Translations under genes and position numbers: made by a program
Part shown: positions 7,508-15,686 of the stretch, in pieces
How the letters are laid out: each line of letters opens with the position of its first letter
How positions within the stretch are numbered: position 1 is the stretch's first letter
Notes under the pieces: model-generated
What the model was told of the DNA's origin: nothing
The model's database searches: none
Seen by the model: only the letters and a program-made list of their open reading frames with translations
DNA from: an uncultured Collinsella sp.
GTDB lineage: Bacteria; Actinomycetota; Coriobacteriia; Coriobacteriales; Coriobacteriaceae
Length of the DNA stretch: 64,000 bases
Reading direction: 5' to 3'
Assembly: GCA_959026725.1 (NCBI GenBank)
Contig: CAUFMG010000002.1
Span: forward strand, 62,001-126,000

Positions 7508-9556
7508 TTAGCGCTTGCTGCGCTTGGCGAGACGGTGCTCCACCTTGGTGACGATGTGGATGAGCGGAATCGTCACGACCAGATAGTAAAGTGCGGCGCA
7601 AATGTAGGGCGTAATGTTGCCCGTGGTGGCCGTGAGGTTTTTGGAGAACAGCATGAGCTCCATGACGCCAACGCTCGAAAGCAGTGACGTGTCCTTGTAC
7701 AGCATAACGAACTCGCTGGTCATAGTTGGTATAGCGCAACGTACGGCTTGCGGAATCACGATGCGCGACATAACTTGGGACCAAGTCATGCCAAGCGAGT
7801 AGGCAGCTTCTGATTGACCAGGCGGTACGCTCTCGATGCCGGCACGGAAAATCTCGGCAAGATAGGCCGAGCAGTTGATGGCGAGCACGCCAACGCCGAG
7901 CGGCAGATTGGGCACGTTGAGACCGATCATGGGGAACCCAAAGAACGCAATGTAGATCTGCAGGAAGAGCGGGGTTCCACGCAGGACGTTGATGTATGTT
8001 ACGGCGATGCCGCGCAGCATACGACTATGACTGATTTTCATAAAGGCAAACAGCAAGCCGATGGGGATGGCGAGCGGAAAACCGATGGCGGTCACGGCAA
8101 GTGCTATGCCCCAGCCCTTAAAGAGCGAGGCGATTGAGGTGACGATAATCTGCGGCTTGAAGAACATGCCCAAAAACGGGTTGGAGTTCCATGCGGCAAC
8201 CCAAGGCTGGGCATCGAGCCAGGCGACGATTTCTTGCACCATGGTGCTCTCCGAGACGCTGATGGTGGGGCTCTCGGGAAGATCTCGCTTGTCGCCGTCG
8301 GCGACATAGCTGCCGGTGACGGCATAGGCACCCGCGTTGCTCGGGAATACAACGTCGGGGACGACAACGCGAATCTGCGAGCCGGCAGCGACGGGATCGG
8401 CGAACTTGATGACGAGCTTTGAACCGTCCAGCGAGCACGATGCCTTGACACCCGTCTGGTTCAGTCCGTCGAGCAGCGTGACCTTAACATCGGTGCTCTC
8501 AAACGATCCGCCCTCGGGCAGCTCAAACTCAATTTGCGAAACGTCGCCCTCGTCGCTACCCGTTGTCGCTTCCCAGGTCAGGCGGGTTGCGATGCCGCCG
8601 AGCACGCCGTTGCCGCTGTCTTCGTTTGACTTGGCGGTCGCCGAGGTGACGGCAAGTGAAGCGCCCGTCGCGTCGTCTGAGCTCGAGACATCCTTGTTAT
8701 CGGCCCCGCTCGTGGGTGCCATGCCAAACCACTTCTCGTACAGTTTGTCATAGGCGCCGGAGCTCTTGATCTTGGTGAGGGCATCGTTGATGGCCTGTGT
8801 CAGCCCGGGGTTGTCTTTAGAGACGGCAATGCCAAACTGCTCTCCCGTCGGAACCTCTTTGATGATCTCCATACCGGTAAAGGAGTTCGAAACCATCCAC
8901 TGCTCAACGGGCAGGTCGCATACGACCGCCTGGCACTGACCACTCATGACGGCGGTGAAGGCTGCCGTCCAGTCGTCAAAGTTGACGGTGGTTGCCTGCG
9001 GCAGGTTTTCGATTGCCCACTCCTCGGACGTGGTACCCGACTGCACGGCAATTTTGACGCCCGGTGCGTTGAGGCTATCGACCGTGTCGTATCCAGTGTT
9101 CTTTGCAACTGCGACGCCCTGGTTGGAGTCGATATAGGGATCGGTGAAGTCGACCTCTTCCTTGCGCTCGTCGGTAATCGTGATGTTACATGCGCCGACA
9201 TCGGTCTTTACACCCTGCTTGACCATGGGGATAATGCCGTCGAACTTTTGCGCCGGCAAGTAGTTGAGCTCCAGACCGAGTTCGTCTGCGATCATGCCCA
9301 TGAGTTCATAGGTAAAGCCCTGGTCTTCGCCGGAATCGTTGACGTATTCAAACGGGGGCGTGGCCAAGTCACTTGCGACGGTGAGCTTGCCATTCTCGAC
9401 GAGTGTGTAGGTGCTCGAGGCGTTCTGGGAGGACGAACAGCCGCTCGCGCCGATGATGGTGGCAAGGGCCACAATGACCGTCGCGAAGGCGCAGACGATG
9501 TGCCGGGTCAACTGGACACGTGTCGAGTGGTGGCGACGTTCGAAGTGTCGTTTCAT
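7508..9556 (-). CDS. Amino-acid ABC transporter, fused substrate-binding protein and permease
   Basis: One polypeptide of 682 residues combines three parts. The N-terminus is a lipoprotein signal (lipobox ASGC) leading into a family-3 periplasmic-type binding domain (KLTVASDLATPPFEYV onward, to about residue 285). The middle is about 140 residues rich in Ser, Asp and beta-type sequence that match neither flanking domain. The C-terminus is a HisM/GlnP-type permease whose EAA loop is visible in the segment EAAYSLGMTWSQ. Fusions of binding protein and permease are known for glutamine-type uptake systems. No ATPase gene is adjacent, so the motor must lie elsewhere. The start at 9556 has AAAGGA upstream and places the signal peptide correctly. 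The substrate is uncertain, but polar amino acids are likely and the downstream neighbour is asnB. Confidence 0.88.
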   Translation of the reverse strand: MKRHFERRHHSTRVQLTRHIVCAFATVIVALATIIGASGCSSSQNASSTYTLVENGKLTVASDLATPPFEYVNDSGEDQGFTYELMGMIADELGLELNYLPAQKFDGIIPMVKQGVKTDVGACNITITDERKEEVDFTDPYIDSNQGVAVAKNTGYDTVDSLNAPGVKIAVQSGTTSEEWAIENLPQATTVNFDDWTAAFTAVMSGQCQAVVCDLPVEQWMVSNSFTGMEIIKEVPTGEQFGIAVSKDNPGLTQAINDALTKIKSSGAYDKLYEKWFGMAPTSGADNKDVSSSDDATGASLAVTSATAKSNEDSGNGVLGGIATRLTWEATTGSDEGDVSQIEFELPEGGSFESTDVKVTLLDGLNQTGVKASCSLDGSKLVIKFADPVAAGSQIRVVVPDVVFPSNAGAYAVTGSYVADGDKRDLPESPTISVSESTMVQEIVAWLDAQPWVAAWNSNPFLGMFFKPQIIVTSIASLFKGWGIALAVTAIGFPLAIPIGLLFAFMKISHSRMLRGIAVTYINVLRGTPLFLQIYIAFFGFPMIGLNVPNLPLGVGVLAINCSAYLAEIFRAGIESVPPGQSEAAYSLGMTWSQVMSRIVIPQAVRCAIPTMTSEFVMLYKDTSLLSSVGVMELMLFSKNLTATTGNITPYICAALYYLVVTIPLIHIVTKVEHRLAKRSKR

Positions 9557-9840
9557 CTGGAATCCTTTGCTTGGGCATGATGGGTCGGCATTGCGGGTCA
9601 ATGAGGCACATCAAGACATTTGGATAAAGAATAGCACCCAGATTTCCTTGTTTTTACGCGGGGCGAACACTGTTGTCATTTATTAATCCACGGCACAGTC
9701 CATGCAATTTTTTAGAAGGCTGCAGTGCGCGCAAGGTCAGGTGGCATATTAGGATGGTTGATAATACAGAATGATTCATCGTTTCTGCCGCGGGACGTCT
9801 TTTGCCCTTTAAGGCTGAATTTAGCGAGAGAGGTCTTTGT
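9557..9840. other. Divergent intergenic region between the transporter and the Mur ligase
   Basis: These 284 bases separate divergent genes and must carry both promoters. Parts are AT-rich (for example around 9630-9780). I found no strong palindrome, tRNA or riboswitch and no convincing coding frame. Confidence 0.5.
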
Positions 9841-11358
9841 ATGTCGAGTCCGACACAGGAGAAGCTAACTCTGATGCGCTATATAGAGTTGCTCGAGGAA
9901 GATGACCTTGTTGTCTCCAAACCGAGCGCTTCGTGCGACCAGCGCATTGAGTTTGCGACTGACGACTCGCGCCGGGTGCGTCCGGGCACGTTGTTTGTCT
10001 GCAAGGGCCGCGCGTTTAAGCGTGAGTACCTGCTTTCGGCAATCTCCGATGGCGCCGTGGCCTACGTTTCCGAGGTCGATTACGATGTTGATCTTCCCGC
10101 GGTGATTGTGAGCGATATTCGTCGCACGCTCGCCGTGGTGGCAGATGCCTATTATGGGCATCCGTCGGGTAAGGTGAAGGTCTGCGCTTTTACGGGCACC
10201 AAGGGCAAGTCGACCTGCAGCTTTTATCTGCGTGGCATTCTTGCCAACGAGGCCAAGCTTACGGGCTGTCATCGACCCGCTCTTAATACGGGCATTGAGT
10301 TCGACGACGGCATCGAGGCGGGCTCTTCCAAGCTGACGACCCCCGAATCCTTCCTGCTGCAGTCTCGCATCGCACATGCTGCGGAGGCGGGTGCCCCGTG
10401 GCTGGTTATGGAGGCATCGAGCCAGGGCCTCAAATACGAGCGCACGGGCAAGATTGCCTTTGAAGTCGGCGCCTTTACCAATATCGGCGAGGATCACATT
10501 TCGCCGATTGAGCATCCGACACTCGAGGATTACTTTGCCAGCAAGCTCAAAATTTTCTCGCAGAGCCGTTTTGCCGTGGTCAATCTCGATATGGATAAGG
10601 TCGATCGTGTGCTCGAGGCGGCATCTCGTTGCGAACGTACGGTGACGTTCTCCCTGACCGACGAGCGTGCCGACGTGCTTGCGCTGGCGATTCGCAATGG
10701 TGACTGCGGCGTGGTGGCAACGGTGCGCACGCCCCGCTTTACGCGCGACATTGTGATTCCCACGCCGGTTAAGTTCAATGTGTCCAACGCGCTTGCCGCT
10801 ATTGCCTGCGCCGAGGCCCTGGGCATTTCCGAAGAGGGTATCGTCCACGGCTTTGAGGGCGTCTTCGTTCCCGGCCGTATGGAGCTCTATCCGTCCGTAT
10901 CGGGCAAAATCTTGGGTATCGTCGATTTTGCACATAACGGCATGAGCCTCGAGACACTCCTGCGCGACTTGCGCGAGAACTATCCCGAGCGCGAGCTGGC
11001 GGTTGTATTTGGCGCTACGGGTGGTAAGGGTGTCGATCGACGCACCACGATGGGCATCGCCGCTGGCAAGTATGCCGACCGAATCGTGATTACCGAGGAT
11101 GACCCCGGCCCCGAGGATGTCGAGGATATTTGCGCCGAGATCGCGCGCAACGTTCAGGCGCAGGGAAATGATAACTGGCAAATCGTGACTGATCGCGTTG
11201 CCGCTATCGAGACTGCCGTGCGCGAAACCGTCCGTCCTGCCGTGGTCATCGTGACCGGTAAGGGCGAGGAAGAGCGTATGCTGCGCAAGAACGGACCCGA
11301 GCCTTGCGAGCGCGACGGTTCGATTCTCAAGCGCACCCTTGCGGCGTACGACGCCTAA
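9841..11358 (+). CDS. murE: MurE-type UDP-N-acetylmuramyl-tripeptide synthetase
   Basis: This Mur ligase adds a diamino acid to UDP-MurNAc-dipeptide in cytoplasmic peptidoglycan precursor synthesis. The domains are an N-terminal UDP-binding region, a central ATPase with TGTKGKST at residues 118-125, and a C-terminal ligase domain containing FGATGGKG. The position where meso-diaminopimelate enzymes carry DNPR reads DDPGPED here, so another diamino acid such as lysine or ornithine is more likely. The start at 9841 is supported by GAGAGAGG at 9826-9833. Its 505 residues fit. A HAD phosphatase and glutamate racemase follow on the same strand. Confidence 0.85.
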   Translation: MSSPTQEKLTLMRYIELLEEDDLVVSKPSASCDQRIEFATDDSRRVRPGTLFVCKGRAFKREYLLSAISDGAVAYVSEVDYDVDLPAVIVSDIRRTLAVVADAYYGHPSGKVKVCAFTGTKGKSTCSFYLRGILANEAKLTGCHRPALNTGIEFDDGIEAGSSKLTTPESFLLQSRIAHAAEAGAPWLVMEASSQGLKYERTGKIAFEVGAFTNIGEDHISPIEHPTLEDYFASKLKIFSQSRFAVVNLDMDKVDRVLEAASRCERTVTFSLTDERADVLALAIRNGDCGVVATVRTPRFTRDIVIPTPVKFNVSNALAAIACAEALGISEEGIVHGFEGVFVPGRMELYPSVSGKILGIVDFAHNGMSLETLLRDLRENYPERELAVVFGATGGKGVDRRTTMGIAAGKYADRIVITEDDPGPEDVEDICAEIARNVQAQGNDNWQIVTDRVAAIETAVRETVRPAVVIVTGKGEEERMLRKNGPEPCERDGSILKRTLAAYDA

Positions 11359-11392
11359 GACCAGAAGCCCCTTCTACGTAAATGGAGTGACC

Positions 11393-12304
11393 ATGTCCCA
11401 CAATACCCTGCCGACCGTCGCTGAGCTTTCGGGCGAGATGCGCGAGCGTCTTGCCAAGGTTAAGTACGTCTTTACCGACCTGGACGCCACCATGCTCGCG
11501 CCCGGCTCGTGCGTGCTGCGCGACAACGACGGCAACCCTTCGACCAAGCTCGTCGAGGCCGTCGTGGCACTTGCCCGCGCCGGCATCCAGGTGGTCCCCA
11601 CCTCGGGCCGCAACCGCACCATGATCCACGAGGATGCGCGCGTGCTTGGCCTCAACTCCTACATCGGCGAGATGGGTGGCCTGGTCATGTACGATCTCAA
11701 GGCCAACGACTGGGAGTATCTGACCGGCGATATGCCCTACGACCCCGCCTGCGGCCTCACGCCGCATCAGGTGATCGAGCAGACCGGCGTGTGCGAGAAG
11801 ATTCTCGCCCGCTGGCCGCATAAGATCGAGTACCACAACGACATGTCGACTGGCTACAAGTACCGCGAGGTCACCGTCGGCATGCGCGGCGATGTGCCCG
11901 ACGACGAGGTCCAGGCCATTCTTGACGAGGCCGGCTGCGGCCTGGTCTGGGCCTGCAACGGCCATCTGACCCATCTGTCCAAACCGACGACGCTCGAGCT
12001 CGAACGCGTCGAGGATGGCCGCGCCTTTAACATCAATCCCGCCGGTCTCAACAAGGGCGTTGCCATCGCACGTTTCTGCGAGCACCTTGGTATCGAGCGC
12101 GAGGAGACGCTGGCGCTCGGCGATTCCGAGTCCGACTTCTACATGGCTGACCACGTGGGCACGTTCTGCCTGGTCGAGAACGGTTTGACCAGTGCCGGCG
12201 CGCCCGAGTTCCTGGATACCTGCGATGACGCCTACGTCACGCGCGGCAAGATTGTCGATGGCTGGGCGGCAACGGCAGAGTTGCTCGTCGCGGCCCGTTC
12301 GTAG
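11393..12304 (+). CDS. HAD-superfamily hydrolase (Cof/sugar-phosphatase type)
   Basis: A 303-residue phosphatase of the HAD fold. Motif I is FTDLDATML with catalytic D29 and D31. Motif II is PTSGRNRT. Motifs III and IV are NKGVAI and LALGDSESDFYM. The large insert between motifs II and III is the substrate cap of the Cof class. The substrate cannot be told from sequence; members act on sugar phosphates, phosphoglycolate or cofactors. It lies between murE and murI, but a role in the cell wall is only inference. GGAG precedes the ATG. Confidence 0.82.
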   Translation: MSHNTLPTVAELSGEMRERLAKVKYVFTDLDATMLAPGSCVLRDNDGNPSTKLVEAVVALARAGIQVVPTSGRNRTMIHEDARVLGLNSYIGEMGGLVMYDLKANDWEYLTGDMPYDPACGLTPHQVIEQTGVCEKILARWPHKIEYHNDMSTGYKYREVTVGMRGDVPDDEVQAILDEAGCGLVWACNGHLTHLSKPTTLELERVEDGRAFNINPAGLNKGVAIARFCEHLGIEREETLALGDSESDFYMADHVGTFCLVENGLTSAGAPEFLDTCDDAYVTRGKIVDGWAATAELLVAARS

Positions 12305-12357
12305 CGCGCCCCTATCGTTCTGAGCCATATCTTTCCGAGAGAGAATCTGGTGAGGTA

Positions 12358-13242
12358 ATGTCCGATATCGAGAATCCGGCAGGCGACACGCGCCCGATTG
12401 GCGTGTTCGATTCTGGTCTGGGCGGTCTGACGGTTGCACGCGCCATCGCAACGGCGTTGCCGCACGAGTCCGTCTACTACTTTGGCGACACCAAGCGCTG
12501 CCCCTACGGCACCCGCACCGAGGACGAGGTGCGCTCGTTTGCACTGCAGGCGGGCCGTTGGCTGTCGAAGCACGACGTCAAGATCATGGTCATCGCCTGC
12601 AATACGGCGACCGCTGCGGCCTTGCGTTTGGCCCAGCAGGTGCTCGACGTCCCCGTCATCGGTGTGATCGCACCGGGCGCACGCGCGGCAATCAACAGCA
12701 CCCGCACGCGCCGGGTGGGCGTGCTCGCCACCAACCTCACCATTCGCTCAGGCGCTTACACGCGTGCCATCCAGGACCTGGATGCCGGCGTCGACGTATA
12801 CGGCTGCCCTGCCTCGAGCTTTGTCGAGGTCGTTGAGCACGAGCTCGCCTCGGGCGCGCATCTGCAAGAGCAGTGGCTCGAGAACGAGGACATCTTTGAT
12901 ACGCCTGCCGTACGCGCGCTGGTCGGTGCCACGGTTGAACCGCTGCGCGACCATGGCATCGATACCGTGGTGCTCGGCTGCACGCATTTTCCGCTGCTCG
13001 TGGGGCCTATTCGCCATGCGCTGGGTCCCGGAGTGCGCGTGGTGAGCTCTGCCGAGGAGACCACGCGCGAGCTGACCGATATTCTCACGCGCCGCGAGCA
13101 GCTGGCAGGCGACGCAGCCGAGCCGCAGCATCGTTTTGCAACGACGTCCGATAACATTGCCGAGTTTGCGGTGGCGGGCAGCTTTATCTTTGGCCAGCCG
13201 CTCAAGAGCATTGAGCATATCGATATCGACGAACTGAAATAG
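12358..13242 (+). CDS. murI: Glutamate racemase
   Basis: MurI interconverts L- and D-glutamate to supply D-Glu for peptidoglycan. The two catalytic cysteines are C81 in ACNTATAAAL and C208 in GCTHFPLL. The N-terminal GVFDSGLGGLTV and FGDTKRCPYG motifs are intact. Its 294 residues are slightly longer than the common 265-275, mostly at the C-terminus. It lies 53 bases after the HAD gene and is followed by rph. Confidence 0.95.
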   Translation: MSDIENPAGDTRPIGVFDSGLGGLTVARAIATALPHESVYYFGDTKRCPYGTRTEDEVRSFALQAGRWLSKHDVKIMVIACNTATAAALRLAQQVLDVPVIGVIAPGARAAINSTRTRRVGVLATNLTIRSGAYTRAIQDLDAGVDVYGCPASSFVEVVEHELASGAHLQEQWLENEDIFDTPAVRALVGATVEPLRDHGIDTVVLGCTHFPLLVGPIRHALGPGVRVVSSAEETTRELTDILTRREQLAGDAAEPQHRFATTSDNIAEFAVAGSFIFGQPLKSIEHIDIDELK

Positions 13243-13297
13243 ATAAAAGGTCACCGACCAAAAGCTCACGTTCACCTTTTGCCGAAAGGATTTTTCC

Positions 13298-14023
13298 ATG
13301 GAGTATATGCAGGTCAATCGCGCCAACGGCCGCGCCGCCGATGAGCTGCGCCCCGTCAAGCTTACCCGCGGCGTCATGAAGCATGCCCACGGCTCGTGCC
13401 TGGCTGAGTTCGGTGACACGCGCGTGCTGTGTGCCGCCACAATTGAGGAGGGCGTGCCGGGCTGGCGCAAGGGCGCCAAGGCCGGTTGGGTAACGGCGGA
13501 GTACGCCATGCTGCCAGCATCGACCGGCAAGCGCTGCAAGCGCGAGCATGCCAACCGCAAGGGCCGCTCCATGGAGATCGAACGCCTCATCGGTCGCAGC
13601 CTGCGTACCATCGTCAATATGAAGGCACTTGGCGAGTACACCGTTACCGTCGACTGCGATGTGATCCAGGCCGATGGCGGCACACGCACGGCGAGCATTA
13701 CCGGCGCCTGGGTGGCGCTGCACGACGCCCTTGCCATGTGGGTCGAGGCGGGTAAGCTCGAGCGCATCCCGCTCACGGGCCAGGTCGCCGCGATTTCCAT
13801 GGGTGTTGTCGACGGCAACACCCTGCTCGACCTGGATTATTCCGAGGACAGTCACGCCGAGGTCGACATGAACCTTGTCGCCACCGATACCGGTGAGATG
13901 ATCGAGCTCCAGGGCACTGGCGAGCAGGCGCCCTTCGACCGCAAGCGCCTCAATTCCCTGCTCGATTTGGGCGACAAGGGCATTGCCGAGCTCATCGAGC
14001 TCCAGCGCCAAGCCCTCGCCTAA
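13298..14023 (+). CDS. rph: Ribonuclease PH
   Basis: RNase PH is a phosphate-dependent 3'-5' exoribonuclease that trims tRNA 3' ends and nucleotides added to RNA. The 241-residue protein shows the family signatures LTRGVMKHAHGS near the start, GWVTAEYAMLP, RKGRSMEIERLIGRSLR and NTLLDLDYSEDS. The rph–rdgB order seen here is common. AAAGGA precedes the ATG. Its TAA stop overlaps the first two bases of a palindromic element (14022-14067) that occurs again at 52985-53030. Confidence 0.95.
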   Translation: MEYMQVNRANGRAADELRPVKLTRGVMKHAHGSCLAEFGDTRVLCAATIEEGVPGWRKGAKAGWVTAEYAMLPASTGKRCKREHANRKGRSMEIERLIGRSLRTIVNMKALGEYTVTVDCDVIQADGGTRTASITGAWVALHDALAMWVEAGKLERIPLTGQVAAISMGVVDGNTLLDLDYSEDSHAEVDMNLVATDTGEMIELQGTGEQAPFDRKRLNSLLDLGDKGIAELIELQRQALA

Positions 14024-14067
14024 CCTGCCAAAAAGGGACAGGTTTATTTTGGCAGGTTTTATCTGCG
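14022..14067 (+). repeat. Stop-codon-linked palindrome, copy A (GGGACAG family)
   Basis: Arms aacctgccaaaa (14022-14033) and ttttggcaggtt (14047-14058) enclose agggacaggttta, followed by ttatctgcg. All 46 bases are identical to 53030-52985 read on the minus strand. In both places the element starts at the TAA stop of the gene and has the same orientation relative to that gene. The T-rich end could let it terminate transcription. Confidence 0.85.
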
Positions 14068-14165
14068 GAAACGCCGATAGATAAGGTTGATGCCACATGA
14101 AAGGGGAGACGCCGAAGGGCCAGTCCCTTTTACGTGACTTTGCTATACGGACAAGGAGACCACTC

Positions 14166-14807
14166 ATGGCACTTGAGAAGATCGACATCGACACCCTCGA
14201 CCCGGCGGCGACCATCGTCGTGGCAACGGGCAATGCCCATAAGCTCACCGAGATCGAGGCCATTTTGGGCAAGGTTATGCCCGAGGTTCGCTTTGTGGCG
14301 CTCGGCCAGCTGGGCGATTTTGAGGACCCCGAGGAAAACGGCACGACGTTTTTGGAGAACGCCATCATCAAGGCGCAGGCTGCCGTCGAAGAGACGGGGC
14401 TCATGGCCATTGCCGACGATTCGGGCCTGGTCGTCGACGCGCTGGACGGTGAGCCCGGTGTATATAGCGCGCGCTACGCGGGCGTTCACGGCGACGATGC
14501 CGCCAACAATGCCAAGCTCCTCGTTAACCTGGAAGGCGTGGCCGACGAGGACCGCACTGCGCGCTTTATGAGCGTCGTCGCGCTCATCGACACGGACGGT
14601 TTGGTCACCTATGGTGAGGGTGCCTGCGAGGGCGTTATCGCACACGAGGGCCGCGGCGATCACGGCTTTGGCTACGACCCGCTGTTCCTGCCGGTCGACA
14701 CGCCGGGCAAGACCATGGCCGAGCTGACGGCGGACGAGAAGAACGCCATCAGCCATCGTTTCCACGCGCTCGAGCACCTATCCGCCAAACTGACGGGCGA
14801 GGAGTAG
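14166..14807 (+). CDS. rdgB: XTP/dITP diphosphatase (RdgB/HAM1 family)
   Basis: This house-cleaning enzyme hydrolyses dITP, XTP and related purine triphosphates so they are not built into DNA or RNA. The family motifs are ATGNAHKLTEI near the N-terminus, ADDSGLVVDALDG in the middle and SHRFHALEHL near the end. I chose the ATG at 14166 because AAGGAG lies at 14153-14158 and the conserved core begins about 25 residues later. It has 213 residues. The short N-terminal extension MALEKIDIDTLDP is slightly longer than in E. coli RdgB. Confidence 0.93.
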   Translation: MALEKIDIDTLDPAATIVVATGNAHKLTEIEAILGKVMPEVRFVALGQLGDFEDPEENGTTFLENAIIKAQAAVEETGLMAIADDSGLVVDALDGEPGVYSARYAGVHGDDAANNAKLLVNLEGVADEDRTARFMSVVALIDTDGLVTYGEGACEGVIAHEGRGDHGFGYDPLFLPVDTPGKTMAELTADEKNAISHRFHALEHLSAKLTGEE

Positions 14808-14810
14808 GCC

Positions 14811-15257
14811 GTGCGTGCGGTGGTGCAGCGCGTGCTCAACGCCGGCGTGACGGTCGACGGCGAGTGCGTGGGCAAAATTGGGCGCGGCTATCTGGTGCTA
14901 CTGGGCGTTGGCCACGACGACACGTGCGCCGAGGCCGATAAGCTGTGGGGCAAGCTCCGGGGCTTGCGCATTAACGAGGACGAGAACGGCAAGACCAACC
15001 TGGCACTTGCCGATGTCGACGGCGAGGTTCTCGTGGTGTCGCAGTTCACGCTGTTCGCCGATTGCCGTCACGGCCGCCGCCCATCGTTTACGGATGCCGG
15101 CGCCCCCGATGTCGCCAACGAGCTCTACGAGTACTTCCTGACGCTTGTGCGCGAGGACGTCGAGTACGTAGCGCATGGCATCTTCGGCGCCGACATGAAG
15201 GTCGATCTCGTCAACGATGGCCCATTCACCATCGTCTTGGACACTGATAGTCTGTAA
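14811..15257 (+). CDS. dtd: D-aminoacyl-tRNA deacylase
   Basis: Dtd removes D-amino acids wrongly attached to tRNA. The 148-residue protein starts at a GTG three bases after rdgB, with GAGGAG overlapping the rdgB end, so the two are probably co-translated. Diagnostic motifs are VSQFTLFADCRHGRRPSF and the C-terminal N-x-G-P-x-T motif in NDGPFT. The length is exactly that of the family. Confidence 0.94.
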   Translation: MRAVVQRVLNAGVTVDGECVGKIGRGYLVLLGVGHDDTCAEADKLWGKLRGLRINEDENGKTNLALADVDGEVLVVSQFTLFADCRHGRRPSFTDAGAPDVANELYEYFLTLVREDVEYVAHGIFGADMKVDLVNDGPFTIVLDTDSL

Positions 15258-15290
15258 GTAGTCAATTTGGGACCGGGCTTTTTTAGCTAC

Positions 15291-15320
15291 TTGCGTATGG
15301 CCACAACAGGGTGCTATAGT
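15291..15320 (+). promoter_or_regulatory. Promoter of veg-ispE
   Basis: TTGCGT (15291-15296) and TATAGT (15315-15320) are 18 bases apart and lie about 70 bases before veg. They suggest veg and ispE form their own transcription unit. Confidence 0.6.
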
Positions 15321-15340
15321 ATTAGAGTTTTGTCTATCTT

Positions 15341-15360
15341 AGGGGTATTATCCCCTTTTT
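15341..15360 (+). terminator. Short terminator hairpin inside the veg leader
   Basis: agggg (341-345) pairs with cccct (352-356) around tattat, followed by five T. It lies between the -10 element and the veg start, so it could act as an attenuator. Alternatively it ends transcripts coming from dtd. Confidence 0.55.
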
Positions 15361-15387
15361 GAATTGCACCTTCTGGAGGCCCTGTTC

Positions 15388-15684
15388 ATGGAAGAGATGG
15401 AAGTCAATCACGTCGACGACATCCACGAGAAGCTGACCGATATGGTGGGCGATCGCGTTAAGGTGAAGGCCAACATGGGCCGCACCCGCGTCGTCGAGCG
15501 CATGGGCACCATCAAGAGCGTCCATCCGGCAGTCTTTATCGTCGAGGTCGACGAGCGCCGTGGCCGCAAGTCGCGTCAGTCCTACCAGTATATTGATGTT
15601 CTCACCGGCCAGGTCGAGCTGTTCGACCCCGAGAGCGGCGAGCACATTTTTACCCCGCTCGGCAATCAGCTCGAGGAGCACTAG
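15388..15684 (+). CDS. veg: Veg family protein
   Basis: A 98-residue protein of the Veg family, which in Bacillus subtilis is highly transcribed and has been linked to biofilm formation; its molecular action is unclear. Recognisable segments are VGDRVKVKANMGR, GTIKSVHPAVFIVEV and SRQSYQYIDVLTG, consistent with a small SH3-like beta barrel. The ATG at 15388 is preceded by TGGAGG. The veg–ispE neighbourhood is also found in Bacillus. A promoter and a leader hairpin lie just upstream. Confidence 0.85.
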   Translation: MEEMEVNHVDDIHEKLTDMVGDRVKVKANMGRTRVVERMGTIKSVHPAVFIVEVDERRGRKSRQSYQYIDVLTGQVELFDPESGEHIFTPLGNQLEEH

Positions 15685-15686
15685 CG

